Below, piece by piece: positions 14,914-23,619 of a DNA stretch of 33,851 bases; the first letter of the stretch is position 1, and each line of letters opens with the position of its first letter. The DNA is from Lachnospiraceae bacterium (GTDB lineage: Bacteria > Bacillota > Clostridia > Lachnospirales > Lachnospiraceae): NCBI GenBank assembly GCA_017473905.1, contig JAFUJA010000031.1, positions 74,914 through 108,764 on the forward strand. The letters run 5' to 3'. The position numbers were made by a program, and so were the translations under genes. The notes under the pieces are model-generated. The model saw only the letters and a list, made by a program, of their open reading frames with translations, made no database searches and was not told where the DNA came from.

Positions 14914-16209
14914 ATGAAGATATGCTTTCGGAATGCATCCCTTCTGGACATGGTTCAGGGAATGCAGATAAAAGAAAATATGCAGGTGTGGACGGAAGAC
15001 GGTAAAATATCCTTTGTCGGGACGGATGCGTCGGCAGAGTTGTTTTTACGGGAGAATGATGTAACCTTCCAGCGGATTGTGGACTGTAAAAATAATCTTT
15101 TAATGCCCGGTTTTAAAAATGCCCATACACATTCTGCCATGACTTTTTTACGGTCAAAAGCAGATAATCTGCCGTTACAGGAATGGCTGAATCATCTTGT
15201 ATTTCCGGCAGAGGCCAAATTGAGCGAAAAAGATATTTATGCATTGACGAAACTTGGGATTCTTGAATATCTGCAAAGCGGTATCACAGGAATCTGTGAA
15301 ATGTATCTCACTCCGGATTCCATAGCAGCGGCCTGTGTTGATATGGGAATGCGTTGTACCTTAACCGGGGGTGTCAATAATTTTTCCCAGTCTGTAGATG
15401 ATTTAAAACGTTGGAACAAAGAATTGAATAAAATGAATGAATTAATCCGTTTTGTACCCGGTTTTCATGCGGAATATACCTGTGATAAGTCGCTTTTATG
15501 TGAAATTGCCGGACTTGCGGAAGAATTAAAAACTCCTGTTTTTGCCCATGTTTCCGAAACCCGGAAAGAAGTGGAGGAGTGCATTGCGCGTTACGGTATG
15601 ACACCGGTGGCTTTTCTGGATTCCTTGGGAATGTTTCGTTACGGCGGCTGCGGCTACCATCTTGTGCATTTGCAGGAAGACGATTATGAAATCCTGAAAA
15701 AGCGCGGGGTTTATGCAGTTACCAATCCTGCCTCTAATCTAAAACTTGCAAGCGGGATTGCTCCGGTAAGCCGTATGTTGAAGGAAGGCATTCCCGTAGC
15801 AATCGGAACCGACGGACCGGCAAGTAACAATGCACTGGATTTCTTCAGGGAAATGTATTTGGTTTCTGCGCTTGCCAAAGTAAGGGAAGAAGACCCTTCT
15901 GCAGTATCCGGAGAAGAGGTGCTTGTTATGGCATGTAAAAACGGTGCATATGCCTGCGCAACCCCGGATAGTGACTGTATTGCTCCGGGTAAAAATGCAG
16001 ACATGGTTTTAATTGATTTAACCCAACCGAATATGCGACCTCTTCACAATATTGTTGATAATCTTGTGTATGCAGGTAGTAAAATAAATGTTAAACTTAC
16101 CATGGTTGCAGGAAGGATTTTATATGAGGACGGTGTTTTTTATACCGGTACGGAACAAGAGGAAATTTACGAAGAGGCAGAACGTATCGCCAATCGTATC
16201 TTAGGATAA
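14914..16209 (+). CDS. mtaD: 5-methylthioadenosine/S-adenosylhomocysteine deaminase (amidohydrolase)
   Basis: Removes the 6-amino group of methylthioadenosine, S-adenosylhomocysteine and often adenosine, giving the inosine analogue. At 431 residues it is an amidohydrolase of the MtaD/SsnA/TrzN group. The metal-binding HTH sits at residues 71-73 (NAHTHSAMTFLR), FHAEYTCD and HVSET supply further ligands, and GTDGPASNNALDFFREM near residue 300 holds the metal-binding Asp. Flanking beta-sandwich strands (residues 1-65 and about 375-431) are normal for the superfamily. It has GAGGG in front of the ATG and is 29 bases from cdd. With the phosphorylase punA in the same group it could carry adenosine-type nucleosides to hypoxanthine. 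Related guanine or chlorohydrolase-type enzymes look similar, so the precise substrate is likely but not proven. Confidence 0.86.
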   Translation: MKICFRNASLLDMVQGMQIKENMQVWTEDGKISFVGTDASAELFLRENDVTFQRIVDCKNNLLMPGFKNAHTHSAMTFLRSKADNLPLQEWLNHLVFPAEAKLSEKDIYALTKLGILEYLQSGITGICEMYLTPDSIAAACVDMGMRCTLTGGVNNFSQSVDDLKRWNKELNKMNELIRFVPGFHAEYTCDKSLLCEIAGLAEELKTPVFAHVSETRKEVEECIARYGMTPVAFLDSLGMFRYGGCGYHLVHLQEDDYEILKKRGVYAVTNPASNLKLASGIAPVSRMLKEGIPVAIGTDGPASNNALDFFREMYLVSALAKVREEDPSAVSGEEVLVMACKNGAYACATPDSDCIAPGKNADMVLIDLTQPNMRPLHNIVDNLVYAGSKINVKLTMVAGRILYEDGVFYTGTEQEEIYEEAERIANRILG

Positions 16210-16243
16210 ATGACAGAAATTTTATGACAGGAAGGCTTTTGAC

Positions 16244-17914
16244 ATGGCATATGTTTTATTGGGAACCGGTGTTGCTGCAGTACTCATTTTTATGATGATT
16301 CAAAGTTATCTGGAGGAAAAAAGGCGGGCAGCACAATTTAAAAAGCGTTTGCAAAAGGAATATGGGACGGTATTAAAATACGAATACAGTGAAGAGCGGG
16401 TTTCCGCATTAAAGGGATATTATGACACCCATGAAAAGTCCGTCGGACATGTGGATGATATTTCCTGGAATGATATTGATGGCGAAAGATTGTTTCGCAG
16501 AATTAATTACTGTTATTCCTCGGCGGGAGAAGAGTATCTGTATTACCGTCTGAGAAACCTGCAATTTGATGCTGAGCCTGAGCAGATGCAGGTCTTTGAG
16601 GATAAAATCAACTGGCTTGATTCCCATGAGGAAGAACGAATCCGCATGCAGATTGAGTTTGCCAAGCTGGGGAGAACCGGAAAATATTCCCTTTTCCGTT
16701 ATATTGATTATTTGTGCCAGCTGGTTTGTATCCCTGCTTACCGGTTTTTGTGGATTCCTTTGGCATACATTATTACCGTAATTCTGATTTTTACGTTTCC
16801 CAAGGCAGGCGTTTTTGCCATTGTGGGTTTGTTTACTGCATTGATGTTCGTTCATCTGAAAAAGAAAAAGGAAGTAGAGCCTTATCTGATTAGTTTTAAA
16901 TATATCATCCGGGTTTTAAAACTGGCGGAACGTCTGGGCAAACATCCGGTGGAATGCTGGCAGGAGGAATGCAGTAAGCTTTTGGAACTCCGTAAAAAAG
17001 TAAGCGGAATTTCCGATTTATCCATGTCGGTTTTTCCTACGGAATCTTCTTCCGGAGATGCTCTTGCGGATTCCATTCGCGGATTTAGCAATATGCTTAC
17101 TCATATCGATATTTTTGTTTTTTACAGAATGTTAAAACAGGTAAATCAAAACAAGGATATTATTGATGAAATGGTTACCCTTATGGGTAAGATGGAGTCT
17201 CAGATCAGTATTGCTTCTTTCCGTCGTTCCCTGCCTCATTATGCAGTGCCTGTTTTTAAGGACAGAGAGGGAATGAAAATAGTGGACGGCATTCATCCCC
17301 TTATAGAGGAAGCGGTTCCGAATTCCTTTGATATTTCAGGGAGTATGCTTCTTACCGGTTCCAATGCTTCCGGTAAATCTACTTTCCTGAAAATGGTTGA
17401 AATCTGTATGATTTTAGCCCAGACCATTCAGACGGTTCCGGCTAAGTTCTATGAAGCAAAGGAATACAGGGTATATTCCTCCATGTCCCTGCGGGATGAT
17501 TTGGAAAGCGGAGAAAGCTATTATATGGTGGAAATAAAAGCCATTAAGAGGATTCTTGAGGCAACAAAGGAGACGGGACATCCTGTTGCCGGTTTTGTTG
17601 ATGAAGTGCTTCGCGGTACAAATACCGTAGAACGAATTGCTGCGGCTTCGGAAATTATGGAGTCATTTACCGATAATGGCATGCTTTCTTTTGCAGCAAC
17701 CCATGATATTGAACTAACCAATCTTTTGGCCCATAAATATGATAATTATCATTTTGAAGAAGTGATTGAGAATGATGATATTTTATTCCCGTATATTCTT
17801 TTGGAGGGACCGGCACGTACAAGAAATGCCATAAAACTTCTTCGGTTGATGGGATATCCGGATGAGCTGACGGAGCGAGCGGATCGTCGTGCATCGGAAC
17901 TGTTAAAATCATAA
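16244..17914 (+). CDS. Membrane-anchored MutS-like ATPase
   Basis: A 556-residue protein with the MutS-type ABC ATPase at its C-terminus but no mismatch-recognition domain. One hydrophobic helix lies at residues 2-20, followed by the charged stretch SYLEEKRRA. A second hydrophobic block at about 163-200 can form two helices. A MutS-core-like helical lever region follows (about 205-350). The ATPase has Walker A GSNASGKST (372-380), a signature-type segment around SSMSLRDDLESGESYYMVE, Walker B with D453 and E454 (AGFVDEVLRGTNTVER) and the H-loop AATHDIEL. Canonical MutS is about 850-900 residues and soluble. This is one of the poorly characterised MutS-related membrane proteins found in Firmicutes and Bacteroidetes, usually annotated simply as MutS. 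It lies between mtaD and rnhA in the same direction. A role in mismatch repair is doubtful. Confidence 0.82.
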   Translation: MAYVLLGTGVAAVLIFMMIQSYLEEKRRAAQFKKRLQKEYGTVLKYEYSEERVSALKGYYDTHEKSVGHVDDISWNDIDGERLFRRINYCYSSAGEEYLYYRLRNLQFDAEPEQMQVFEDKINWLDSHEEERIRMQIEFAKLGRTGKYSLFRYIDYLCQLVCIPAYRFLWIPLAYIITVILIFTFPKAGVFAIVGLFTALMFVHLKKKKEVEPYLISFKYIIRVLKLAERLGKHPVECWQEECSKLLELRKKVSGISDLSMSVFPTESSSGDALADSIRGFSNMLTHIDIFVFYRMLKQVNQNKDIIDEMVTLMGKMESQISIASFRRSLPHYAVPVFKDREGMKIVDGIHPLIEEAVPNSFDISGSMLLTGSNASGKSTFLKMVEICMILAQTIQTVPAKFYEAKEYRVYSSMSLRDDLESGESYYMVEIKAIKRILEATKETGHPVAGFVDEVLRGTNTVERIAAASEIMESFTDNGMLSFAATHDIELTNLLAHKYDNYHFEEVIENDDILFPYILLEGPARTRNAIKLLRLMGYPDELTERADRRASELLKS

Positions 17915-17929
17915 AATGAGGTATTGAGA

Positions 17930-18412
17930 ATGAAAGTAAAATTATATTCTGACGGCTCTGCCAGAGGAAATCCCAATGGTCCGGGAGGATACGGATGTGT
18001 ATTGCATTACGTGGATCCTGCAGGCAAGCTTCATGTAAGGGAATTTTCGGCAGGGTATAAGCTCACAACCAATAACCGTATGGAATTGATGGGAGTGATT
18101 ACAGGGTTTGAGGCTTTGACGAAACCCTGTGAAGTGGAAGTGATTTCCGATTCCAAGTATGTGACGGATGCTTTCAATGCGGGCTGGATGGATTCCTGGT
18201 TGAAAAACAACTGGAAGACCGCAGGGAAAAAGCCTGTTAAAAATGTGGATTTGTGGAAGCGTCTGCTGGATGCAATGAAGCCTCATCAGGTTACTTTTAT
18301 ATGGGTAAAAGGGCATGCGGGACATCCTGAAAATGAACGCTGTGATGCCCTTGCAACCGCAGCTGCGGATGGGGACAATCTTCTTGACGATGTAATTTCG
18401 GAAGTGGTATAA
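17930..18412 (+). CDS. rnhA: Ribonuclease HI
   Basis: Cuts the RNA strand of RNA-DNA hybrids during replication and R-loop removal. The 160-residue protein carries all catalytic residues: D8 (YSDGSARGNPNGPGGYG), E52 (NNRMELMGV), D74 (SDSKYV), H129 (KGHAGHPENERCD) and D139. The basic protrusion WLKNNWKTAGKKPVKN is present, as in E. coli RNase HI. The ATG at 17930 is 7 bases after GAGGT (17918-17922); the TTG at 17924 is too close to it. It is 15 bases after the MutS-like gene, so the two are cotranscribed and may share a DNA-maintenance role, though the neighbour is membrane-bound. Confidence 0.96.
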   Translation: MKVKLYSDGSARGNPNGPGGYGCVLHYVDPAGKLHVREFSAGYKLTTNNRMELMGVITGFEALTKPCEVEVISDSKYVTDAFNAGWMDSWLKNNWKTAGKKPVKNVDLWKRLLDAMKPHQVTFIWVKGHAGHPENERCDALATAAADGDNLLDDVISEVV

Positions 18413-18450
18413 TAATTAAGTGTTTTTACTAAAAATAAGGAGTAATTTTT

Positions 18451-18636
18451 ATGGCATCATTTTCTTTTCTTAGTGCGTTTTTATCTTATTTTATTGTATT
18501 TCTTGTATTCGCTGTAGTGGTTGTTGTTGCGGTTGCCATTGGCGTTACCTGTGCAATCATTATTTCTAAAGCCAAAAAGAACAAACAGGTACCCGAAAAC
18601 GATGAGGAATATATGGAGTATACAACCGAAGAATAA
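18451..18636 (+). CDS. Small single-pass membrane protein
   Basis: A 61-residue protein that I do not recognise. Residues 3-40 are strongly hydrophobic (two short helices or one long one, with a VVVVVAVAIGV core), followed by the basic SKAKKNKQV and an acidic end (NDEEYMEYTTEE). The positive stretch after the helix suggests that the C-terminus is in the cytoplasm. AAGGAG upstream of the ATG is a good ribosome binding site. It lies between rnhA and the WYL regulator in one direction with gaps of about 40 bases. Function unknown. Confidence 0.72.
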   Translation: MASFSFLSAFLSYFIVFLVFAVVVVVAVAIGVTCAIIISKAKKNKQVPENDEEYMEYTTEE

Positions 18637-18677
18637 TGATTGTATCGTGATATTTTAACTGTTTTTTGGAGGTTTCT

Positions 18678-19664
18678 ATGCCGAAATCTGAGAATCAGAA
18701 ACAAAAACTTTTATATCTTGTAAAACTTCTGCGGGAAAGAAGTGATGAGAAACATCCGCTTCCCATGGCGGATATTATTCTTGCACTTGAACAAGAAGGT
18801 ATTAAAGCGGAACGCAAGAGTATTTATACCGATATGGAAGCTTTGCGTGATTTCGGATATGATATTATCCTGCAAAAAGGAAAGAACGGCGGATATTATT
18901 TAGGCTCCAGAGAATTCGAAACAGCAGAGTTAAAACTGCTTGTGGATGCGGTTTCCGCTTCCCGTTTTATTACAAAGAAAAAATCCAGAGAATTAATCAG
19001 TAAGCTCTCATCCATGGCAAGCAACCATGATGCGGGAGAGTTGAAACGTGAAGTGTATGTGGTTAACAGGATTAAATCCGAGAATGAAGGTATTTTATAC
19101 AATATAGATGCCATTCATGATGCAATTCAGAAAAATTGCCGGATTACATACAGGTATCTGGAATATACGTTAAACAAAGAAGAACATTTCAGGAGAGGCG
19201 GGAAGCTTTATGAGGTGAGTCCCGTTGCTCTTACCTGGAGTGACGAGAATTATTATCTCATTGCTTTTGATGAGGAAGCAGATTCCTTAAAGCACTACAG
19301 AGTGGATAAAATCAAAGGGATTGCCCTCAGTAAAAAGAAGCGTAGTACAAGGCTGAAAGAAAAAGACTTTAAGCTTGCAGACTACTGTAATAAGACTTTC
19401 GGTATGTTTGCAGGACGGGATGAGGTTCTTAAAATAAACCTGCCCAACAGTCTTGTGGGTGTCATCATTGACCGATTCGGCAAAGACGTCACCATACATA
19501 AAGAAAATGAAGATACTTTTACTGCACGTATTTCCGTAAAAGTCAGCAATCAGTTTTTTGGCTGGCTGACAGGTTTGGGACCTGAAGTAAGGCTTATATC
19601 ACCGGAACATGTAGTGGAAGAATATAAAGAGTATCTTGCACGGATACAGAATCGTTATCATTAG
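18678..19664 (+). CDS. WYL-domain transcriptional regulator (DeoR/YafY-like)
   Basis: A 328-residue DNA-binding regulator. An N-terminal winged helix-turn-helix (about 8-75) has the KSIYTDMEALRDFGYDI recognition segment and a GGYYLG wing. A WYL domain lies at about 125-230, with SPVALTWSDENYYLIAFDEE and a KHYRVDKIKGI strand, and a WCX-type C-terminal extension follows. WYL proteins sense ligands, often nucleic acid or small molecules, and control DNA damage, defence or metabolic genes. The ATG at 18678 follows GGAGG (18668-18672). The TTG at 18666 lies within or ahead of that site and is not a credible start. A terminator follows the stop. The regulated genes cannot be named from the window; no matching operator was recognised nearby. 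Confidence 0.87.
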   Translation: MPKSENQKQKLLYLVKLLRERSDEKHPLPMADIILALEQEGIKAERKSIYTDMEALRDFGYDIILQKGKNGGYYLGSREFETAELKLLVDAVSASRFITKKKSRELISKLSSMASNHDAGELKREVYVVNRIKSENEGILYNIDAIHDAIQKNCRITYRYLEYTLNKEEHFRRGGKLYEVSPVALTWSDENYYLIAFDEEADSLKHYRVDKIKGIALSKKKRSTRLKEKDFKLADYCNKTFGMFAGRDEVLKINLPNSLVGVIIDRFGKDVTIHKENEDTFTARISVKVSNQFFGWLTGLGPEVRLISPEHVVEEYKEYLARIQNRYH

Positions 19665-19680
19665 CAATATTGTATGAATC

Positions 19681-19707
19681 AGAGCAGTCAGTTTGGCTGC
19701 TCTTTTT
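19681..19707 (+). terminator. Intrinsic terminator after the WYL regulator
   Basis: AGAGCAGTC (19681-19689), loop AGTTT, GGCTGCTCT (19695-19703), one G-U pair, then TTTTT. It closes the pnp-to-WYL transcription unit. Confidence 0.85.
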
Positions 19708-19733
19708 GCATGCATAAAAATTTCCGGTTTGTA

Positions 19734-19762
19734 TTGACAGACGACACGCCTATAAATATACT
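19734..19762 (+). promoter_or_regulatory. Sigma-A promoter of nrdD-nrdG-dut
   Basis: TTGACA (19734-19739), 17-base spacer, TATACT (19757-19762). The -35 is perfect. The -10 overlaps the candidate NrdR box. Confidence 0.8.
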
Positions 19763-19773
19763 ATATGTTGTGT
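19758..19773. promoter_or_regulatory. Candidate NrdR box
   Basis: ATACTATATGTTGTGT matches the NrdR-box consensus ACACWATATATWGTGT at 14 of 16 positions. It covers the -10 box and start site of the reductase operon, the normal place for repression by the ATP/dATP-sensing repressor NrdR. I found no second box at 21 or 31-32 bases, although NrdR boxes often come in pairs. Confidence 0.6.
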
Positions 19774-19820
19774 TGTTGGAATTGAAAATCACAAATTCAT
19801 GTAGAAATGAGGAGATTGAC

Positions 19821-22010
19821 ATGGACAAGAATAGAGCGATGGAGCAGGAAAGTAATATCAATTACGGAGAAATCTATAAACCCAAATTACCGGTTAAAGT
19901 AGTCAAAAAAGACGGAAGCCAGGAAAATTTTAATGTGCAAAAGGTAATTGATGCGGTAAATAAGTCTGCTTATCGTGCCCTGACACGTTTTACGGAGGAA
20001 GAGAAGAAGGCAATCTGTATCAGTGTTGTTTCCAAAATCGATGAAATGAATGAAGAACTGATTCCGATTCCCTATATGCATAATGTGGTGGAAAGTGCAT
20101 TGGAAGATGTAAAACCCATCGTGGCAAAGAGTTATCGGGATTACCGGAATTATAAGCAGGATTTTGTCCGTATGCTGGATGATGTTTATAAAAAAAGCCA
20201 GTCTATCATGTATATCGGTGATAAGGAAAACGCCAATACGGACTCTGCTCTGGTTTCCACCAAGAGAAGCCTGATTTTTAATCAGTTAAACAAGGAATTG
20301 TACCAGAAGTTTTTCCTTACCACGGAAGAAATTCAGGCCTGCAGGGACGGATACCTGTATATTCACGATATGTCAGCAAGAAGAGATACCATGAACTGTT
20401 GTCTTTTCGACGCTGCCAATGTTCTAAAAGGCGGATTTGAAATGGGCAATATCTTTTATAATGAGCCTAAAAGTCTGGATACGGCATTTGACGTTATCGG
20501 GGATATTGTTTTAAGTGCGGCAAGCCAGCAGTACGGCGGATTTACCGTACCTGAAGTGGAGCGCATTTTAAAACCTTATGCAGAAAAGTCCTATGAGAAA
20601 TATATGAAAAAATATCAGGCGCTGGGTATCGGGAAAGACCTTGCCCATAAAACAGCCATGGAAGATATTGAAAGAGATTTTGAACAGGGCTTCCAGGGCT
20701 GGGAATATAAGTTTAATACCGTTGCAAGCAGCCGTGGTGACTATCCTTTTATTACCGTAACCGCAGGACTTGGTACGGATGTGTTTGAACAGATGTGTAA
20801 CATTGCAATGTTCCGTGTGCGTCGGAAGGGGCAGGGTAAGGACGGATGCAAGAAGCCTGTTTTGTTCCCTAAAATTGTCTTTTTATATGATGAAGAACTT
20901 CACGGACCGGGCAAAGAGCTGGAACATGTTTTTGAAGCAGGTGTGGAATGCAGCTCCAAGAGCATGTATCCTGACTGGTTAAGTCTTACCGGTAAAGGCT
21001 ATGTTGCCAGTATGTATAAGCAATATAAGAAGGTTATTTCACCCATGGGATGCAGAGCTTTTCTTTCGCCCTGGTATGAAAGAGGGGGAATGTATCCTGC
21101 AGATGAAAAGGATGTTCCTGTTTTTGTGGGAAGATTTAATATCGGTGCGGTGTCCCTTCATTTGCCTATGATTTATGCAAGAGCCAAGCATGAAAGCAGG
21201 GATTTTTATGAGGTGCTTGATTACTATCTTGAGCTGATTAGAGCCCTTCACATCAGAACCTATGCCTATCTTGGAGAAATGCGTGCATCCACCAATCCAC
21301 TGGCATATTGCGAGGGCGGTTTTCTGGGAGGAAACCTTGCGCTTACGGATAAAATCAAACCGCTTTTAAAATCAGCAACCGCTTCCTTCGGTATTACCGC
21401 ATTAAATGAACTGCAGAAACTTCATAACGGAAAATCCCTTGTGGAAGACGGTAAATTTGCCATTGAAGTAATGGAATATATTAATAAGCAGGTGAACCGT
21501 TTCAAAGAAGAAGACGGTAATTTATATGCAATCTACGGAACTCCCGCAGAGAGTCTTTGCGGTCTTCAGATTAAGCAGTTCCGTAAAAAATACGGTATTG
21601 TGGAGGGTGTTTCCGATAGGGAATATGTATCCAATTCCTTCCACTGTCATGTTACGGAGGATATTACCCCGATTGAAAAGCAGGATGCGGAAAGCCGCTT
21701 CTGGGATTTGTGCAATGGCGGTAAAATCCAGTATGTACGTTACCCTGTAGATTATAATCTGGAAGCAATCAAAACCATTATCAGACGTGCCATGGACATG
21801 GGCTTTTATGAAGGATTAAACATGTCCCTTGCATACTGTGATGATTGCGGTCATCAGGAACTTGAGATGGATGTCTGTCCTAAGTGTAAAAGCCGTAATC
21901 TGACCAAAATTGACCGTATGAACGGCTATCTGTCTTATTCCCGTGTACACGGGGATACCCGCTTAAATGCAGCGAAAATGGCTGAAATAGCGGAACGTAA
22001 ATCCATGTAA
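19821..22010 (+). CDS. nrdD: Anaerobic ribonucleoside-triphosphate reductase (class III)
   Basis: Reduces ribonucleoside triphosphates to deoxy forms using a glycyl radical, so it works only without oxygen. The 729-residue protein has an N-terminal ATP-cone (about 22-110, VKKDGSQENFNVQKVIDAVNKS), the ten-stranded barrel with conserved blocks such as HDMSARRDTMNCCLFD and GGFTVPEVE, and a C-terminal zinc ribbon (CDDCGHQE...CPKCKS). The glycyl-radical loop RMNGYLS puts the radical on Gly702. The ATG at 19821 has GAGGAG about 7 bases upstream; the longer open frame from 19674 would run through the terminator and promoter and is rejected. The activase gene nrdG follows after about 18 bases. Confidence 0.97.
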   Translation: MDKNRAMEQESNINYGEIYKPKLPVKVVKKDGSQENFNVQKVIDAVNKSAYRALTRFTEEEKKAICISVVSKIDEMNEELIPIPYMHNVVESALEDVKPIVAKSYRDYRNYKQDFVRMLDDVYKKSQSIMYIGDKENANTDSALVSTKRSLIFNQLNKELYQKFFLTTEEIQACRDGYLYIHDMSARRDTMNCCLFDAANVLKGGFEMGNIFYNEPKSLDTAFDVIGDIVLSAASQQYGGFTVPEVERILKPYAEKSYEKYMKKYQALGIGKDLAHKTAMEDIERDFEQGFQGWEYKFNTVASSRGDYPFITVTAGLGTDVFEQMCNIAMFRVRRKGQGKDGCKKPVLFPKIVFLYDEELHGPGKELEHVFEAGVECSSKSMYPDWLSLTGKGYVASMYKQYKKVISPMGCRAFLSPWYERGGMYPADEKDVPVFVGRFNIGAVSLHLPMIYARAKHESRDFYEVLDYYLELIRALHIRTYAYLGEMRASTNPLAYCEGGFLGGNLALTDKIKPLLKSATASFGITALNELQKLHNGKSLVEDGKFAIEVMEYINKQVNRFKEEDGNLYAIYGTPAESLCGLQIKQFRKKYGIVEGVSDREYVSNSFHCHVTEDITPIEKQDAESRFWDLCNGGKIQYVRYPVDYNLEAIKTIIRRAMDMGFYEGLNMSLAYCDDCGHQELEMDVCPKCKSRNLTKIDRMNGYLSYSRVHGDTRLNAAKMAEIAERKSM

Positions 22011-22028
22011 TGAAATGAGGAAATAAAA

Positions 22029-22595
22029 TTGCGTTATCATAATATCACCAAAGATGACATGTTAAACGGAGACGGTCTGCGTGTCGTTTTATGGCTTTCG
22101 GGCTGTTCTCATTGTTGTAAAGGCTGTCATAATCCCATTACCTGGGATCCGAACGGTGGGATTCCCTTTGACGAAAATGCCAAAAAAGAATTGTTTGAGC
22201 AATTGGAGAAAGAGTATATTTCCGGAATCACTTTTTCCGGCGGAGATCCTCTTCATGTGGCGAATCGCAGGGATGTAACCGCTCTGGCAAAGGAAATCAG
22301 GGAAAAATATCCTGATAAAACCATTTGGCTTTATACCGGTTCCCTTTGGGAAGAGGTTTGTCATGAAGAAGTATTCCGTTATACAGATGTCTGTGTGGAC
22401 GGAGAGTTTGTTTTGGAAGAAAAAGACACGCTTCTTATGTGGAAAGGAAGCAGAAATCAACGTGTCATTGATGTACAGGCTTCCTTACATCAGGGGGCGG
22501 GCGCGGCACCTGTTTTACATTGCGGTAATTATTCACCCTTTGGAAATCAGGCATACGAAGAAGGAAAAGATAAGAAAGGATACCTGGATACATGA
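22029..22595 (+). CDS. nrdG: Anaerobic ribonucleotide reductase activating protein (radical SAM)
   Basis: Generates the glycyl radical on NrdD using S-adenosylmethionine and a 4Fe-4S cluster. The 188-residue protein has the radical SAM motif [16 protein letters not shown] with cysteines spaced CxxxCxxC, preceded by [21 protein letters not shown] is the GGD-type SAM-binding segment, and [11 protein letters not shown] follows. The start is a TTG at 22029, with GAGG (22017-22020) eight bases upstream and no ATG in a suitable place. Its end overlaps the dut start by four bases. The gene order nrdD-nrdG is standard. Confidence 0.95.
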   Translation: MRYHNITKDDMLNGDGLRVVLWLSGCSHCCKGCHNPITWDPNGGIPFDENAKKELFEQLEKEYISGITFSGGDPLHVANRRDVTALAKEIREKYPDKTIWLYTGSLWEEVCHEEVFRYTDVCVDGEFVLEEKDTLLMWKGSRNQRVIDVQASLHQGAGAAPVLHCGNYSPFGNQAYEEGKDKKGYLDT

Positions 22596-23026
22596 AAGAA
22601 ATTAAAATAAAATATTTTGATGATGAAATTGAAAAGTTATGTTATATCGACGGAAAATCCGACTGGATTGATTTGCGGTCTGCAAAAGACGTAGATTTAA
22701 AAAAAGGAGAGTTTGCCCTGATTCCTTTGGGAATCGGCATGGAACTTCCGAAGGGATATGAAGCACATGTGGTGCCCAGAAGTTCTACTTTTAAAAATTT
22801 CGGTATCATTCAGACCAATCATCAGGGTGTCATTGACTGCTCTTATTGCGGTGACAATGACCAGTGGTTTATGCCGGTTCTTGCGGTTCGTGATACCAGT
22901 ATTCATAAAAATGACCGGATCTGTCAGTTCCGTATTATGGAGAATCAGCCGAAGCTTGTTTTTACGGAAGTTTCCCATTTGGGTGAGACTGACCGGGGCG
23001 GACACGGAAGCACCGGACGTAATTAA
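22592..23026 (+). CDS. dut: dUTP diphosphatase (dUTPase)
   Basis: Hydrolyses dUTP to dUMP and pyrophosphate, which keeps uracil out of DNA and supplies the thymidylate precursor. The 144-residue protein has the five trimeric dUTPase motifs: IDLRSAKD (about 27-34), [11 protein letters not shown] (about 62-72), [13 protein letters not shown] (with the catalytic Asp), RICQFRI, and the C-terminal lid RGGHGSTG. The start overlaps the nrdG stop (ATGA), so translation is probably coupled. Sharing an operon with the reductase gives joint control of dNTP supply. The motif set fits Dut better than dCTP deaminase. Confidence 0.92.
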   Translation: MKEIKIKYFDDEIEKLCYIDGKSDWIDLRSAKDVDLKKGEFALIPLGIGMELPKGYEAHVVPRSSTFKNFGIIQTNHQGVIDCSYCGDNDQWFMPVLAVRDTSIHKNDRICQFRIMENQPKLVFTEVSHLGETDRGGHGSTGRN

Positions 23027-23055
23027 TTTATTTACTTTGTGAAACTTGTGTGAAA

Positions 23056-23078
23056 GGCAAAAAAAACATTGCCATTTT
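23056..23078 (+). terminator. Weak terminator-like hairpin after dut
   Basis: GGCAA (23056-23060), A-rich loop, TTGCC (23069-23073), then ATTTT. The stem has only five pairs, and its right arm overlaps the next -35 box. Confidence 0.35.
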
Positions 23079-23096
23079 CAATTTTAATGCTATACT
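23069..23096 (+). promoter_or_regulatory. Sigma-A promoter of the small membrane protein gene
   Basis: TTGCCA (23069-23074), 16-base spacer, TATACT (23091-23096); predicted start near 23103, leaving a leader of about 44 bases. Confidence 0.65.
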
Positions 23097-23146
23097 TATA
23101 TGGTGTGTAACTATTTACTATTTTAGTTAAAAAGGAAGGTTTAATT

Positions 23147-23593
23147 ATGAAAACAAAATTTGGTGTATCAGTAGCTTTATTAAGTGTTTTATGTTTCTTT
23201 GCAGGTTATTTCAATTACGCTGCATGTATCGTGCTTTTTGCACTTTGCATTGCATTCTGTGATAACGCAATTGTAAAGAAAAATGCAGCAAGCGCAACAA
23301 TTTTCTCTACTATTATTGCAGCTGTATGCTTTGTACTTAATAAGGTTTCCTATTTTTATTCCAGTCTTATTACAACTATTTTCAATACCGTATATAAGAT
23401 TACGGAAAATTACGATGCTTACGAATGGGCTGATGTATTACGTAACATCGACATCGCAGAAATCGCAAGCAATCTGATTAACTTCGTGTTCTTTATCATG
23501 ACAATTATCTTCATTATCAGTGCAGCTAAGGGTAACGTTGTAAAGGTTCCCTTCGTAGGCAAGCTTGTTGAAAAGCACGTTGATGCTGAATAA
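23147..23593 (+). CDS. Uncharacterised four-helix membrane protein
   Basis: A 148-residue protein with about four membrane helices: about 6-22, 25-42, 46-68 and 106-128. A polar loop (about 80-105, ITENYDAYEWADVLRNID) lies between helices 3 and 4. The C-terminal KGNVVKVPFVGKLVEKH has the look of the basic, proline-containing end seen in DUF4870/Tic20-like small membrane proteins, but the match is too weak to name the family. GGAAGG precedes the ATG. It has its own promoter and is followed 78 bases later by the ABC transporter. Cys and Phe are frequent in the helices. Function unknown. Confidence 0.72.
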   Translation: MKTKFGVSVALLSVLCFFAGYFNYAACIVLFALCIAFCDNAIVKKNAASATIFSTIIAAVCFVLNKVSYFYSSLITTIFNTVYKITENYDAYEWADVLRNIDIAEIASNLINFVFFIMTIIFIISAAKGNVVKVPFVGKLVEKHVDAE

Positions 23594-23619
23594 GAATCTG
23601 CATAAATAAGTTATGAGGC

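Noticed and set aside
16409-16855. A 148-codon antisense frame inside the MutS-like gene
   Set aside because: Shadow of a real gene; low-complexity, no start signal and no recognisable domain.
19674-19820. N-terminal extension of nrdD
   Set aside because: The frame is open, but this stretch holds the terminator, promoter and NrdR box, and the GAGGAG site fixes the start at 19821.
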